Shown: positions 44,197 to 64,000 of the stretch, one piece after another
How the letters are laid out: every line of letters starts with the position of its first letter
How positions within the stretch are numbered: position 1 is the stretch's first letter
NCBI GenBank assembly: GCA_963813195.1
Contig: CAWEYC010000029.1
Span: 62,001 to 126,000 of the forward strand
Direction: 5' to 3'
Source of the DNA: Roseiarcus sp963813195
GTDB taxonomy: Bacteria; Pseudomonadota; Alphaproteobacteria; Rhizobiales; Beijerinckiaceae
DNA: 64,000 bases
Notes under the pieces: generated by a model
What the model was told of the DNA's origin: nothing
What the model saw: the letters and a program-made list of their open reading frames with translations, nothing else
The model's database searches: none
Translations under genes and position numbers: made by a program

Positions 44197-44589
44197 TCAG
44201 GCCGCTTCGGCGGCGGCGGCCGCCACTTCGCGAACGACGATCGTTATGTTCGAGAATGGCTTCTCGATCCGCCCCGCCCGACCACGGGCCCGCGGGCTGA
44301 AACGCTTCATCACCATGTCCTTGCCGACCCAGGCCTGCGCGACCACGAGGTCGTCGACGTCGAGTTCGTGATTGTTCTCGGCGTTGGCGATGGCTGATTC
44401 CAGCGCCTTCTTCACCTCGGTCGAAATTCTCTTGTTGGAGAATTCCAGTTCGGCGAGCGCGGTCGCAACCTTCTTGCCGCGGATGAGCTGAGCCAGCAGG
44501 TTCAGCTTCTGCGGACTGACGCGCAGCATCCGAATGGTCGCCTTCGCTTCGTTTTCGGCGAGACGCCGGGGATTTGCTTTCTTCGACAT
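44197..44589 (-). CDS. rplV: 50S ribosomal protein L22
   Basis: 130 residues. RMLRVSPQKLNLLAQLIRGK and the tunnel-lining loop FSPRARGRAGRIEKPFSN are present. An Ala-rich C-terminus ends the chain. It starts 4 nt after rpsS ends. Confidence 0.97.
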   Translation of the reverse strand: MSKKANPRRLAENEAKATIRMLRVSPQKLNLLAQLIRGKKVATALAELEFSNKRISTEVKKALESAIANAENNHELDVDDLVVAQAWVGKDMVMKRFSPRARGRAGRIEKPFSNITIVVREVAAAAAEAA

Positions 44590-44593
44590 GGCT

Positions 44594-44872
44594 CTAAGCC
44601 CTCTTCGCCTTCTTGTCGGCGGAATGGCCGTGGAACGTGCGGGTCGGCGCGAATTCGCCGAACTTGTGGCCGATCATTTCCTCGGAGACCGCGACCGGCA
44701 CATGCTTGTGGCCGTTGTGGACGCCGAAAGTCAGACCGACGAACTGCGGCAGGATCGTCGAACGACGGCTCCAGATCTTGATGACTTCCGAGCGGCCCGA
44801 ACCGCGCGCCGTATCGGCCTTCTTGAGGAGGTAGCCGTCAATGAACGGTCCCTTCCAAATGGAACGCGCCAT
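44594..44872 (-). CDS. rpsS: 30S ribosomal protein S19
   Basis: 92 residues. MARSIWKGPFIDGYLLKKAD and TFHGHSADKKAKRA are S19 signatures; the protein pairs with S13 in the small-subunit head. S13 itself (rpsM) is not in this window. Confidence 0.98.
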   Translation of the reverse strand: MARSIWKGPFIDGYLLKKADTARGSGRSEVIKIWSRRSTILPQFVGLTFGVHNGHKHVPVAVSEEMIGHKFGEFAPTRTFHGHSADKKAKRA

Positions 44873-44875
44873 GGC

Positions 44876-45715
44876 TTAGCCCTTCTTCTTGCGGACATGT
44901 CGCGATGCGACGATGAATTTGTCGGTGGACTTGTTCGAACGAGTCTTCTTGCCCTTGGTCGGCTTGCCCCACGGCGACACCGGATGACGGCCGCCGGAGG
45001 TGCGGCCCTCGCCGCCGCCGTGCGGGTGATCGACCGGGTTCATCGTGACGCCGCGGTTATGCGGGCGCTGGCCGAGCCAGCGGTTGCGGCCGGCCTTGCC
45101 GAGCGAAGCGTTCATGTGGTCCGGATTCGACACTGCGCCAACGGTCGCGAAGCACTGGCCATGCACCAGCCGCTGCTCGCCCGAATTGAGACGGAGCGAG
45201 ACATAACCCTGGTCGCGGCCGACGATCTGCGCGTAGGTCCCGGCCGAGCGCGCGACCGCCCCGCCCTTGCCGATCTTCAATTCGACGTTGTGGACGATCG
45301 TGCCGACGGGAATGCTGGCGAGCGGCATCGCGTTGCCCGGCTTCACGTCGACCTGCGCGCCAGCAACCACGGAGTCGCCGACGCTGAGGCGCTGCGGCGC
45401 GATGATATAGGCCTGCTCGCCGTCCTGGTAACGCACGAGCGCGATGAAGCTCGTCCGGTTGGGATCGTACTCCAGCCGCTCGACCTTGCCGACGACATCG
45501 AGCTTGCGCCGTTTGAAATCGACGAGGCGATACGACTGCTTGTGGCCGCCGCCGCGGAACCGCACGGTGATGCGGCCGGCATTGTTGCGACCGCCCTTCT
45601 CGGACTTGCCGACGGTCAGCGCCTTGACGGGCTTGCCCTTGAAGAGCTCGCTGCGATCGACGAGCGCCAACTGGCGAAGGCCCGGGGTCGTCGGATTGTA
45701 TGTCTTGAGAGCCAT
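44876..45715 (-). CDS. rplB: 50S ribosomal protein L2
   Basis: 279-residue protein essential for peptidyl-transferase assembly. MALKTYNPTTPGLRQLALVD begins the chain. RGVTMNPVDHPHGGGEGRTS carries the conserved His (about 230) implicated in activity. Standard size and position. Confidence 0.98.
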   Translation of the reverse strand: MALKTYNPTTPGLRQLALVDRSELFKGKPVKALTVGKSEKGGRNNAGRITVRFRGGGHKQSYRLVDFKRRKLDVVGKVERLEYDPNRTSFIALVRYQDGEQAYIIAPQRLSVGDSVVAGAQVDVKPGNAMPLASIPVGTIVHNVELKIGKGGAVARSAGTYAQIVGRDQGYVSLRLNSGEQRLVHGQCFATVGAVSNPDHMNASLGKAGRNRWLGQRPHNRGVTMNPVDHPHGGGEGRTSGGRHPVSPWGKPTKGKKTRSNKSTDKFIVASRHVRKKKG

Positions 45716-45727
45716 TGTCCTGAACCC

Positions 45728-46024
45728 TTAGAGACCGCTGGTCACATCGATGCGATGACCGTCCGCAAGCGTCACGACGGCTTTCTTGACATCCTGCTGC
45801 TTGCCGCGGATGCCGCGAAACACCTTGTTCTTGCCCTTGCGCAGCAGCGTGTTGACCGCCGCCACCTTGACGTCGAACAGCTTCTCGATCGCCGCCTTGA
45901 TCTGCGGCTTCGTCGCCTCGCGGCGCACCTTGAACACGAACTGATTGTTCTCGGACGCGATGGTCGCCTTTTCCGTGATGACCGGCGAGACGATCGTGTC
46001 GTAATGGCGGGCGTCTTTGCTCAT
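45728..46024 (-). CDS. rplW: 50S ribosomal protein L23
   Basis: 98 residues at the tunnel exit, the docking site for trigger factor and SRP. HYDTIVSPVITEKATIASE, VRREATKPQIKAAIEKLFDV are typical. It overlaps rplD by 4 nt (46021-46024). Confidence 0.97.
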   Translation of the reverse strand: MSKDARHYDTIVSPVITEKATIASENNQFVFKVRREATKPQIKAAIEKLFDVKVAAVNTLLRKGKNKVFRGIRGKQQDVKKAVVTLADGHRIDVTSGL

Positions 46025-46641
46025 TTGAACCGCGCCTCCAGCGCTTCGATCGCCGCTCGGGTCAGCACGAGCTTGTCGCGGCGCATGATGTCGTAAACGT
46101 TGATGCCCTGGGCGGGCAGCACGTCGACCTGCGGCAGGTTGCGCGCGGCGGCGGCGAAATTGGCGTCGACTTCGGCGCCGTCGATGATCAAAACGTTGCT
46201 CAGCGCAGCCTTGGCGAAGTTCTCGCGCAAAGCCTTGGTCTTGGCCTCGGCCAGATGCGCCTGCTCCCAGACGATCAGCCCGCCGTCGCGATGCTTGGCC
46301 GACAGCGCATGGCGCAGCGCCAAGGCGCGGACCTTCCTCGGCAGATCGTGCGCGTGACTGCGCACGACCGGACCCATGGCGCGACCGCCGCCGCGGAACT
46401 GCGGCACGCGGGCCGAACCGTGGCGAGCGCCGCCGGTGCCCTTCTGCTTATACATCTTCTTGCCGGTGCGGTGGATGTCCGCGCGGCCGAGCGTCTTGTG
46501 GTCGCCGGCCTGGCGCTTGGCCAACTGCCAGCGGACCATGCGCGCGATCAGATCCTCGCGCGGCTCCAGACCGAAGATGGCGTCGTCGAGCTCGAGCGAG
46601 CCGGCGGCGGTTCCGTCAATCGACGTCATGTCGAATTTCAT
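46021..46641 (-). CDS. rplD: 50S ribosomal protein L4
   Basis: 206 residues. The tunnel loop KMYKQKGTGGARHGSARVPQ is near residues 62-81. L4 represses the S10 operon in E. coli by binding its leader; no such leader structure was recognised here before rpsJ. It is 4 nt after rplC. Confidence 0.97.
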   Translation of the reverse strand: MKFDMTSIDGTAAGSLELDDAIFGLEPREDLIARMVRWQLAKRQAGDHKTLGRADIHRTGKKMYKQKGTGGARHGSARVPQFRGGGRAMGPVVRSHAHDLPRKVRALALRHALSAKHRDGGLIVWEQAHLAEAKTKALRENFAKAALSNVLIIDGAEVDANFAAAARNLPQVDVLPAQGINVYDIMRRDKLVLTRAAIEALEARFK

Positions 46642-46645
46642 GGCG

Positions 46646-47368
46646 TCATTCTCCCTTCGGCTCGGCGGCGGGCGCTTCGGCCGACGCTTCTGCGTGAACG
46701 CGGAACTTGCCGGGGGTCGGCGCGTCCTTCGGCAATGGTTTCTTGATGGCGTCGCGCACCGCGATCCAGCCGCCGGCGTGACCGGGGACCGATCCCTCGA
46801 CGAGGATCAGGCCGCGCTCGACGTCGGTCTGGACGACGCGCAGGTTTTGCGTGGTCACCTTATCGGTGCCCATGTGGCCCGCCATCTTCTTGTTCTTCCA
46901 GGTCTTGCCCGGGTCCTGACGACCGCCGGTCGAGCCGTGCGAGCGATGCGAGACCGAGACGCCGTGCGTCGCGCGCAAGCCGCCGAAATTCCAGCGCTTC
47001 ATCGGGCCGGCGAAGCCCTTGCCGATGGTCACACCGGTCACGTCGACGAACTGGCCGACCAGGAAGTGATCGGCGGTGATCTCGGCGCCGACCGGAATCA
47101 GCTTGTCCTCGGCGACGCGAAACTCCGCGAGCTTCAGCTTCGGCTCGACGTGAGCGATGGCGAAGCGGCCACGCTCGGCCTTGCCGACATTCTTGACCTT
47201 GGCGCGGCCAATGCCGACCTGAAGCGCGGTATAGCCGTTCTTCTCCTGCGTGCGATGCGCGACGACCTGGCAGCCCTCGACCTTGAGGACCGTGACCGGA
47301 ACGTGATCGCCCGCGTCGGTGAAGATGCGGGTCATGCCCAGCTTCTGTGCGATGATGCCTGAACGCAT
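46646..47368 (-). CDS. rplC: 50S ribosomal protein L3
   Basis: 240 residues. MRSGIIAQKLGMTRIFTDAG begins the chain and GGRQDPGKTWKNKKMAGHMG is the methylated-Gln loop near residue 150. An Ala/Glu-rich tail of about 20 residues extends the C-terminus, as in many alphaproteobacteria. Confidence 0.97.
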   Translation of the reverse strand: MRSGIIAQKLGMTRIFTDAGDHVPVTVLKVEGCQVVAHRTQEKNGYTALQVGIGRAKVKNVGKAERGRFAIAHVEPKLKLAEFRVAEDKLIPVGAEITADHFLVGQFVDVTGVTIGKGFAGPMKRWNFGGLRATHGVSVSHRSHGSTGGRQDPGKTWKNKKMAGHMGTDKVTTQNLRVVQTDVERGLILVEGSVPGHAGGWIAVRDAIKKPLPKDAPTPGKFRVHAEASAEAPAAEPKGE

Positions 47369-47424
47369 GGCGTTTGTCCTTCAGAGCGCATTCGCGTTTC
47401 GCGAAGAGGCGCTCGCTAAATCCT

Positions 47425-47733
<309 letters not shown>

Positions 47734-47798
47734 GGTTTCAAATCCCTGGCCGGCACGGACGGGGCGGAGAACCCCGCCCGGCTTTCACAGTGCTTTCG

Positions 47799-48989
<1,191 letters not shown>

Positions 48990-49041
48990 GGCCGGACTCC
49001 TTCTCGTGTTCTCTATTCATAATAACGTTAGACGGGACGCC

Positions 49042-51117
<2,076 letters not shown>

Positions 51118-51149
51118 AATCTTGATCCCGGATGGTGGTCAGCGGCCGC

Positions 51150-51620
51150 TTACCAGCGGTAGTGAGCGAAGGCGCGGTTGGCTTCGGCCATCCGGTGCGT
51201 GTCTTCGCGCTTCTTGACGGCAGCGCCGCGATTGTTTGAGGCATCGAGCAGTTCGGCGGAAAGGCGGTCGACCATGGTTTTGTCGTTGCGGTCGCGCGCG
51301 GCGGCGATGATCCAGCGGATCGCCAGCGCCTGGCGGCGCTCGGTGCGCACTTCGACGGGAACCTGATAGGTCGCGCCGCCGACGCGCCGCGAGCGCACTT
51401 CCACCGCCGGAGCGACGTTCTCGAGCGCCTGGCGGAAGACGGCGAGCGGGTCGCCCTTGGCCTTGGTTTCGATGCCATCGAGGGCGCCGTAGACGATCGC
51501 CTCGGCGACCGACTTCTTGCCCTCGTACATGATGGTGTTCATGAACTTCGCGATCACGATGTCGCCGAACTTGGCGTCCGGGATGATTTCGCGTTTTTCA
51601 GCGCTATGGCGGCGCGACAT
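51150..51620 (-). CDS. rpsG: 30S ribosomal protein S7
   Basis: 156 residues. MSRRHSAEKREIIPDAKFGD begins the chain, with VRSRRVGGATYQVPVEVRTE near 76-95 and KREDTHRMAEANRAFAHYRW at the end. S7 nucleates assembly of the small-subunit head. Confidence 0.98.
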   Translation of the reverse strand: MSRRHSAEKREIIPDAKFGDIVIAKFMNTIMYEGKKSVAEAIVYGALDGIETKAKGDPLAVFRQALENVAPAVEVRSRRVGGATYQVPVEVRTERRQALAIRWIIAAARDRNDKTMVDRLSAELLDASNNRGAAVKKREDTHRMAEANRAFAHYRW

Positions 51621-51646
51621 GGCCTGCTCCTAATCGAATCTCTGAA

Positions 51647-52018
51647 TCACTTCGGACGCTTGGCGCCGTACTTGGAACGGCGCTGCTTGCGATCCTTCAC
51701 GCCCTGGGTGTCGAGCACGCCGCGCAGGATGTGATAGCGGACGCCGGGCAAGTCCTTGACGCGGCCGCCGCGAATCATAACCACCGAGTGCTCTTGCAGA
51801 TTGTGGCCTTCGCCAGGGATGTAGCCGATGACTTCGAAGCCATTGGTCAGACGAACCTTGGCGACCTTGCGCAAAGCCGAATTCGGCTTCTTCGGCGTAG
51901 TCGTATAGACGCGGGTGCAAACGCCGCGCTTCTGCGGGCTCGCCTCGAGGTGGCGCGCCTTTTCGCGATAAGTCTTGGGTTGCCGCGGTTTGCGGATCAA
52001 CTGGCTGATCGTCGGCAT
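51647..52018 (-). CDS. rpsL: 30S ribosomal protein S12
   Basis: 123 residues from ATG 52018, chosen because MPTISQLIRKPRQP is the universal N-terminus; eight codons upstream are spurious. TTPKKPNSALRK (about 41-52) carries the Lys linked to streptomycin sensitivity, and RGGRVKDLPGVRYH near 85 the second such Lys; both look wild type. It heads the str operon behind a good promoter candidate. Confidence 0.98.
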   Translation of the reverse strand: MPTISQLIRKPRQPKTYREKARHLEASPQKRGVCTRVYTTTPKKPNSALRKVAKVRLTNGFEVIGYIPGEGHNLQEHSVVMIRGGRVKDLPGVRYHILRGVLDTQGVKDRKQRRSKYGAKRPK

Positions 52019-52320
52019 CGTAAGCCCTTCGTCCCGGTCCAATTTGGCGCGGCCGCAAGGCCGAACCGCTCGAATTTCCTAACTCACCGCCGGCGCTAGG
52101 CGCGAAACCAAACGCGCCGCGAAAACCCGTTTCAGGGTCTTGGGCGCTGTTGAAGCAGAGGACCACAGGAGGCCCCGCGGTCTTGCGTCTCCGAACCCGG
52201 TCGAGGTACGCCCGGCCGGTATGGTCTGCTCGTCGATGAGATCGTCAGCGTTTAGAGCTGGTAGGTTTTGGGCGCGTCGCCCGAAACAGCAAAGCTCTAC
52301 AGCCTGTCGAAAGCGCGCGG

Positions 52321-52349
52321 ACCATATTCGCGACACCCATAGGCGTCAA
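52321..52349 (-). promoter_or_regulatory. Candidate sigma-70 promoter of the str operon
   Basis: Minus-strand TTGACG (52344-52349) and TATGGT (52321-52326) with an ideal 17-bp spacer, about 300 nt upstream of rpsL. The rest of the 52019-52424 gap, between the PAS-like gene and rpsL, shows no other gene. A long 5' leader for rpsL would follow from this placement. Confidence 0.6.
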
Positions 52350-52424
52350 CCCCTTTGATCCGAGAAAAAGCGCTCAAGTGAGCGAAAGCCCCTTCACTCC
52401 GCGCGGCGCGCCGCGCATGCCTCC

Positions 52425-52910
52425 TCAGTTCAAGCCGCTGGCTCCGCCAGCCGGAGCGAACGCTTCACCCGGCGGCTCGATAATCGCAACGGCCCGCAGC
52501 AACTGGAACGATTGGTCGCCGTCCGTCGCGACTGGCACGATTCGCACGCCAACCGCGCCGGCCTCCGAATTGCCTCCAACCGCGACGCACGAGGCAACGC
52601 CCTGGCTAAGCGTCGATCCGATCGCGGCGGCAAGCTTTTCGTCCGCCTTGCGGTCGCGCGCGCGCAGGCGCTGGCCGGCAAGGAACAGGCTGTCGCCCAT
52701 CAGGCGGATTGCCCGCGCGTTGACGTGCAACACTGCGCCTTGCTCGTCGAGGAGAGCGGCGGCAGCGCCGACCAGTTCCAGCCCATCGGCGACGCCACGC
52801 GCTCTTGCGCCGGCGAGCAGCGGCGCGAGCGGCGCCCGGATTGCGTTCCCTTCCGCGGCAAGGGCGCCCGGAGCGGGAACGTTGCTGTGCTGATCAACGC
52901 CGGTCTTCAT
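52425..52910 (-). CDS. PAS-like sensor domain protein, probably a truncated LuxR-type regulator
   Basis: 161 residues from ATG 52910 with GAGGAT upstream. The core LVGAAAALLDEQGAVLHVNAR and LMGDSLFLAGQRLRARDRKAD resembles the sensor half of LuxR-type regulators common in Rhizobiales (read as two blocks of the same domain). IVPVATDGDQSFQLLRAVAIIEP would be the last strand before the linker. The expected C-terminal helix-turn-helix is missing: the frame stops at 52425 and no HTH was found in other frames up to rpsL. It sits between the rpoC terminator and the str promoter. It may be a remnant or a stand-alone sensor. Confidence 0.55.
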   Translation of the reverse strand: MKTGVDQHSNVPAPGALAAEGNAIRAPLAPLLAGARARGVADGLELVGAAAALLDEQGAVLHVNARAIRLMGDSLFLAGQRLRARDRKADEKLAAAIGSTLSQGVASCVAVGGNSEAGAVGVRIVPVATDGDQSFQLLRAVAIIEPPGEAFAPAGGASGLN

Positions 52911-53211
52911 GGCGATCCTCGATGGGGTCGTCGCTTCGCCCGCGCGCGGGCCTCGGTCACGAACGCGTACGAGACTTAACAAACCGTGAATTCCCGGCCG
53001 ATTGAAGACCGGATTGGGGCGTGCGCACGGCGCCGTCTGGGGGTTTGCGCGGCGGACGCGGGCGCGCCGAATCCGCCGGGATCACGCGCGCCGACCCCGG
53101 GGCGCTTGTAGCTCCATGATAAGACGCGGTTTTATTCCGCCCGACCGGCGAAAAGAGCCGCCCGAGGGCGGCTCTCTCGCGAGGCGATTGTGGCGGGCGT
53201 CCGGCGGCCGA
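52911..53211. other. Intergenic region between rpoC and the PAS-like gene
   Basis: About 300 bp holding the rpoC terminator (listed separately) and presumably the promoter of the PAS-like gene. No further gene or repeat was recognised. Confidence 0.6.
53151..53175 (-). terminator. Rho-independent terminator of rpoBC
   Basis: Perfect 10-bp arms AGAGCCGCCC/GGGCGGCTCT with a very short loop, ending in CTCTTTT on the minus strand. It lies about 40 nt after the rpoC stop and separates rplJL-rpoBC from the genes beyond. Confidence 0.9.
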
Positions 53212-57438
<4,227 letters not shown>

Positions 57439-57572
57439 TCTTGCATCTCCTGCGGGGTCGTTCGCGGCGACTTCGCGCGCTCACGGCCCGCGTTGATGGA
57501 AAAGCAGGGAAAGGGCCATTCCCCGCCTAGCGATTCAAAGCGCCCGCCCGTCGCGGACGCGGTGGCTCGAGA

Positions 57573-61697
<4,125 letters not shown>

Positions 61698-61832
61698 GTC
61701 GCTCCTCAATCCAAGCTTGCCGCCGGACCCCGGACCGGCGCGCACTCGAGAGAGCGGCGCCGAAACCGGACGGCGGACATTGCGGGCCCAGGGCCCCGAT
61801 CCTTCGTCGCGCGTCGGGCGCGACCTCCGTGC

Positions 61833-61858
61833 GCCGACCGGACCGAGGTCCGATCGGC
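61833..61858 (-). other. Inverted repeat in the rplL-rpoB intergenic region
   Basis: 12-bp arms GCCGACCGGACC/GGTCCGATCGGC with one G-U pair and a tight loop, inside the 263-bp gap. No T-tract follows. In E. coli this gap holds an attenuator and an RNase III site, so a similar role is possible here by position only. Confidence 0.4.
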
Positions 61859-61960
61859 GGAAATAAGAAGACGCAAACGCGCCTCAAACGACTGAACGGC
61901 CCCAAGCCGAGGCCGGGACCGTCTGATGGGGTTCGCAGGCCCGAGACAGGCCTACGGTTT

Positions 61961-62338
<378 letters not shown>

Positions 62339-62389
62339 TTCTGCATTTCCTATATGGTTCGAACCAGGGTGTTTGTGAAGAGCCTCGGA

Positions 62390-62905
62390 TCAGGCTGCGT
62401 CTTTGGCGGCATAGGCCCCGACCACGCGCGCGAGCTTGGCGGCGGGTGCGGTGGAGAGCTGCGCGAGCTTGGTCGCCGGGGCCGAGATGAGCCCGATCAA
62501 CTTGGCGCGCAGATCGTCGAGGGACGGCAAGGTCGCGAGCGCCTTGACCCCGTCGACATCGAGGGCCGTCTTGCCCATGGCGCCGCCCAGGAGTACGAAT
62601 TTCTCGTGATCCTTGGCGAAAGCCACGGCTGCTTTGGCCGCCGCCACCGGATCGCTGGAATAGGCGATCAGGGTCGGCCCCCGGAGAAGGGAGCCGATCG
62701 AGGCGACGTCCGTGCCTTTGAGAGCAATCTGGGCGAGGCGGTTCTTGGCGACCTGAACATGCGCGCCCGCTTGCCGCATCTGCTTGCGCAGACGCTGCAT
62801 CTGGGCCACGGTCAGGCCGGAATAGTGCGCCACGACGACGACCGAAGCCTTTGAAAAGACTTCGTTCAAGGTCGCAACGGCCTCTTTCTTTTCCGCTCTA
62901 TCCAC
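62390..62905 (-). CDS. rplJ: 50S ribosomal protein L10
   Basis: 171 residues from GTG 62905, with CGGAGACA just upstream. VVVVAHYSGLTVAQMQRLRK and VAKNRLAQIALKGT are L10 signatures, and the Ala-rich C-terminus binds L7/L12 dimers. L10-(L12) represses its own operon through the mRNA leader in other bacteria. Two strong leader hairpins stand upstream here. rplK and rplA, the usual upstream neighbours, are missing. Confidence 0.97.
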   Translation of the reverse strand: MDRAEKKEAVATLNEVFSKASVVVVAHYSGLTVAQMQRLRKQMRQAGAHVQVAKNRLAQIALKGTDVASIGSLLRGPTLIAYSSDPVAAAKAAVAFAKDHEKFVLLGGAMGKTALDVDGVKALATLPSLDDLRAKLIGLISAPATKLAQLSTAPAAKLARVVGAYAAKDAA

Positions 62906-62993
62906 GGTGCTGTCTCCGGTTGGCGGGAAATTCCCGCCTCCTGCACATGTCGCGCCCGGCCGTCGATAAACGGCTGGTCACGACGACTTGCGC

Positions 62994-63031
62994 CTGTCCC
63001 CGGAGCTGGGCTCACGCCCACCGCCGGACAG
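62994..63031 (-). promoter_or_regulatory. Bulged hairpin in rplJ leader, possible L10-binding structure
   Basis: Outer arms CTGTCC/GGACAG and inner arms TGGGC/GCCCA with a 4-nt loop (GTGA on the transcribed strand), separated by unpaired bases. It lies about 90 nt before the rplJ start. Bulged stems of this kind are typical of L10 leaders; assignment is by position. Confidence 0.5.
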
Positions 63032-63048
63032 ATGGTTCGAACCGCAGG

Positions 63049-63079
63049 CGCCGGACGGCTCGATCCGAGCCGTCCGGCG
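63049..63079 (-). promoter_or_regulatory. Perfect 13-bp hairpin in rplJ leader
   Basis: Arms CGCCGGACGGCTC/GAGCCGTCCGGCG with a 5-nt loop, one of the strongest stems in the window. No T-tract follows on the transcribed (minus) strand. It is probably part of the L10 leader fold or a processing site; it is not a clear terminator. Confidence 0.5.
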
Positions 63080-63482
63080 AAAATCGGTCTTCCCCGTCTA
63101 TGCAGGCCCCCATAAACCCCGCGTCGCGGGAGGGAATTAAGCAGCGCCTCCCTCGCGGGAAACGCACGCGCCGGCAGTCTCGGACAGGACATGGCCGGAC
63201 GAGACACGAGGGTCGCCCCCCGGGTCCTCCGGCCTATCCACCGCTCTCGCTCGGACGCTCCCTCGATGAGGGTCTCGACCAAACGAAGCGGAAGCCAATG
63301 ATGATCATAAGGGTCGCATCGCGCCGCCGACCCCAGCGGGCTGTTTAACCGGATCGGGCGCTTCTGCCAAGAGGCTTCACAAAATATTGTGTTGCGGCGC
63401 GATGTGCGCGCAGCGTCCTGGACCGCAGGTCACTGATCGCATTGGATACGCCAATCCGCAAGCAGCGCGAGCCGTCCCTGCC

Positions 63483-64000
63483 TCACGCGCCGAACGCAAG
63501 GTAGAGATTTGAAGAAAACGGCCCCAACCGCAGACCGGTGAAACCCACGCTCGCCTTGCGCCTGATGGGGGCGGCCAGCTCGAATAGCCGCTTGCGAGAC
63601 ATCAAGATAAGGTTGGCGGGATCGGACCATTCGGTCTTGCCCGTGGCTCGGCACGCCGCCGCGAAGAGGCTTTCGCTGTAATGCACGAACGGCAACGCGG
63701 TGTGGTGTTCGACCGGAAAATAACGGTGAGGCACACTGATAAAGACGCGGCGCGCGACGCGGCACAATTCGCCGACAAATCGCGATTGGTTTTCTCGGCT
63801 GCCGACATGCTCGAGAACCGCATTCGACGTGGCCACTTCGAAGGCGCCGTCGTCGAAGGGAAGCCGCTGGTTCGGAGGAATTTTAACGTAGCGAATTTTC
63901 GGGTAGCTCACCTTGAACTCTTCGGCGTCTCCAAGCCCGCAGGCGGTGATTCTCTCGTGATGGGGATATTTCCGCTCGACGACATTCGCGTCGTCCGAGA
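63483..64000 (-). CDS. Class I SAM-dependent methyltransferase, 5' end outside window
   Basis: C-terminal 172 codons or so of a methyltransferase of the type-11 kind; the frame stays open to the right edge. ERKYPHHERITACGLG, LPFDDGAFEVATSNAVLEHV (motif IV with the conserved Asp-Gly-x-Phe) and VARRVFISVPHRYFPVEHHT are visible. The SAM-binding GxGxG lies beyond the edge. The C-terminus resembles glycolipid or polysaccharide-associated methyltransferases. It stands where rplA would normally be. Confidence 0.75.
   Translation of the reverse strand, partial: SDDANVVERKYPHHERITACGLGDAEEFKVSYPKIRYVKIPPNQRLPFDDGAFEVATSNAVLEHVGSRENQSRFVGELCRVARRVFISVPHRYFPVEHHTALPFVHYSESLFAAACRATGKTEWSDPANLILMSRKRLFELAAPIRRKASVGFTGLRLGPFSSNLYLAFGA

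Larger units (their letters stand above)
62906..63482. other. Long leader/intergenic region upstream of rplJ
   Basis: 577 bp between rplJ and the right-edge methyltransferase gene. It should hold the rplJL-rpoBC promoter and the leader RNA. Two strong hairpins lie in the 180 nt next to rplJ and are listed separately. The distal 400 bp has no recognised gene. Confidence 0.6.

Noticed and set aside
47734..47798. GC-rich inverted repeat between tuf and rpsJ as a terminator
   Set aside because: Arms of only about 6 bp and no T-tract; not strong enough to list.

Overview
The window is high-GC DNA from an alphaproteobacterium of the order Rhizobiales (Hyphomicrobiales), most likely near the Methylocystaceae/Beijerinckiaceae. 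The evidence is the alphaproteobacterial str-S10-spc ribosomal order, a MarR regulator of the LdtR type beside an L,D-transpeptidase, a Rhizobiales-type small membrane protein resembling DUF6163, a methylsuccinyl-CoA dehydrogenase-like enzyme (ethylmalonyl-CoA pathway) and a porin-like N-terminus typical of the order. The family assignment is inference. No tRNA, rRNA, insertion sequence, prophage or CRISPR array was seen.

Left part, about 1-33.6 kb, is mixed metabolic and envelope territory. It starts with a malonyl-CoA synthetase running off the left edge, then a class II aldolase with a histone-like basic tail, and a xanthine dehydrogenase operon (xdhA-xdhB-xdhC). Next come a Tat-exported metallophosphoesterase, a frameshifted signal peptidase I and a very large membrane-anchored GH94 (cyclic-glucan-synthase-like) protein. 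A tiny porin-like secreted protein and leuA follow. A ribose-type ABC transporter has two substrate-binding proteins separated by a perfect terminator. After it lie a TPR methyltransferase, a YihY/BrkB membrane protein, methylsuccinyl-CoA dehydrogenase, an RlpA-like protein, a DenD-like dehydrogenase overlapping an orphan histidine kinase, a DMT exporter, NAD kinase and NudK. The LdtP/LdtR pair closes this part, with a palindromic operator candidate.

Right part, about 34.3-62.9 kb, is one long minus-strand block. In transcription order it reads rplJ-rplL-rpoB-rpoC, a truncated PAS/LuxR-like sensor gene, rpsL-rpsG-fusA-tuf, rpsJ-rplC-rplD-rplW-rplB-rpsS-rplV-rpsC-rplP-rpmC-rpsQ, rplN-rplX-rplE-rpsN-rpsH-rplF-rplR-rpsE-rpmD-rplO-secY-adk, a 3-hydroxyisobutyryl-CoA hydrolase-like gene and a DUF6163-like gene. 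It is unusual at both ends. The genes that normally follow adk (rpsM-rpsK-rpoA-rplQ) are replaced by two non-ribosomal genes joined by 4-nt overlaps. The genes that normally precede rplJ (secE-nusG-rplK-rplA) are absent; a methyltransferase gene running off the right edge takes their place.

The observations most worth follow-up are the membrane-fused GH94 protein with its broken signal peptidase neighbour, the rewired ends of the ribosomal superoperon, the long Lys/Ala-rich N-terminal extension of ribosomal protein L5, the truncated sensor gene between rpoC and rpsL, and the orphan kinase overlapping denD.
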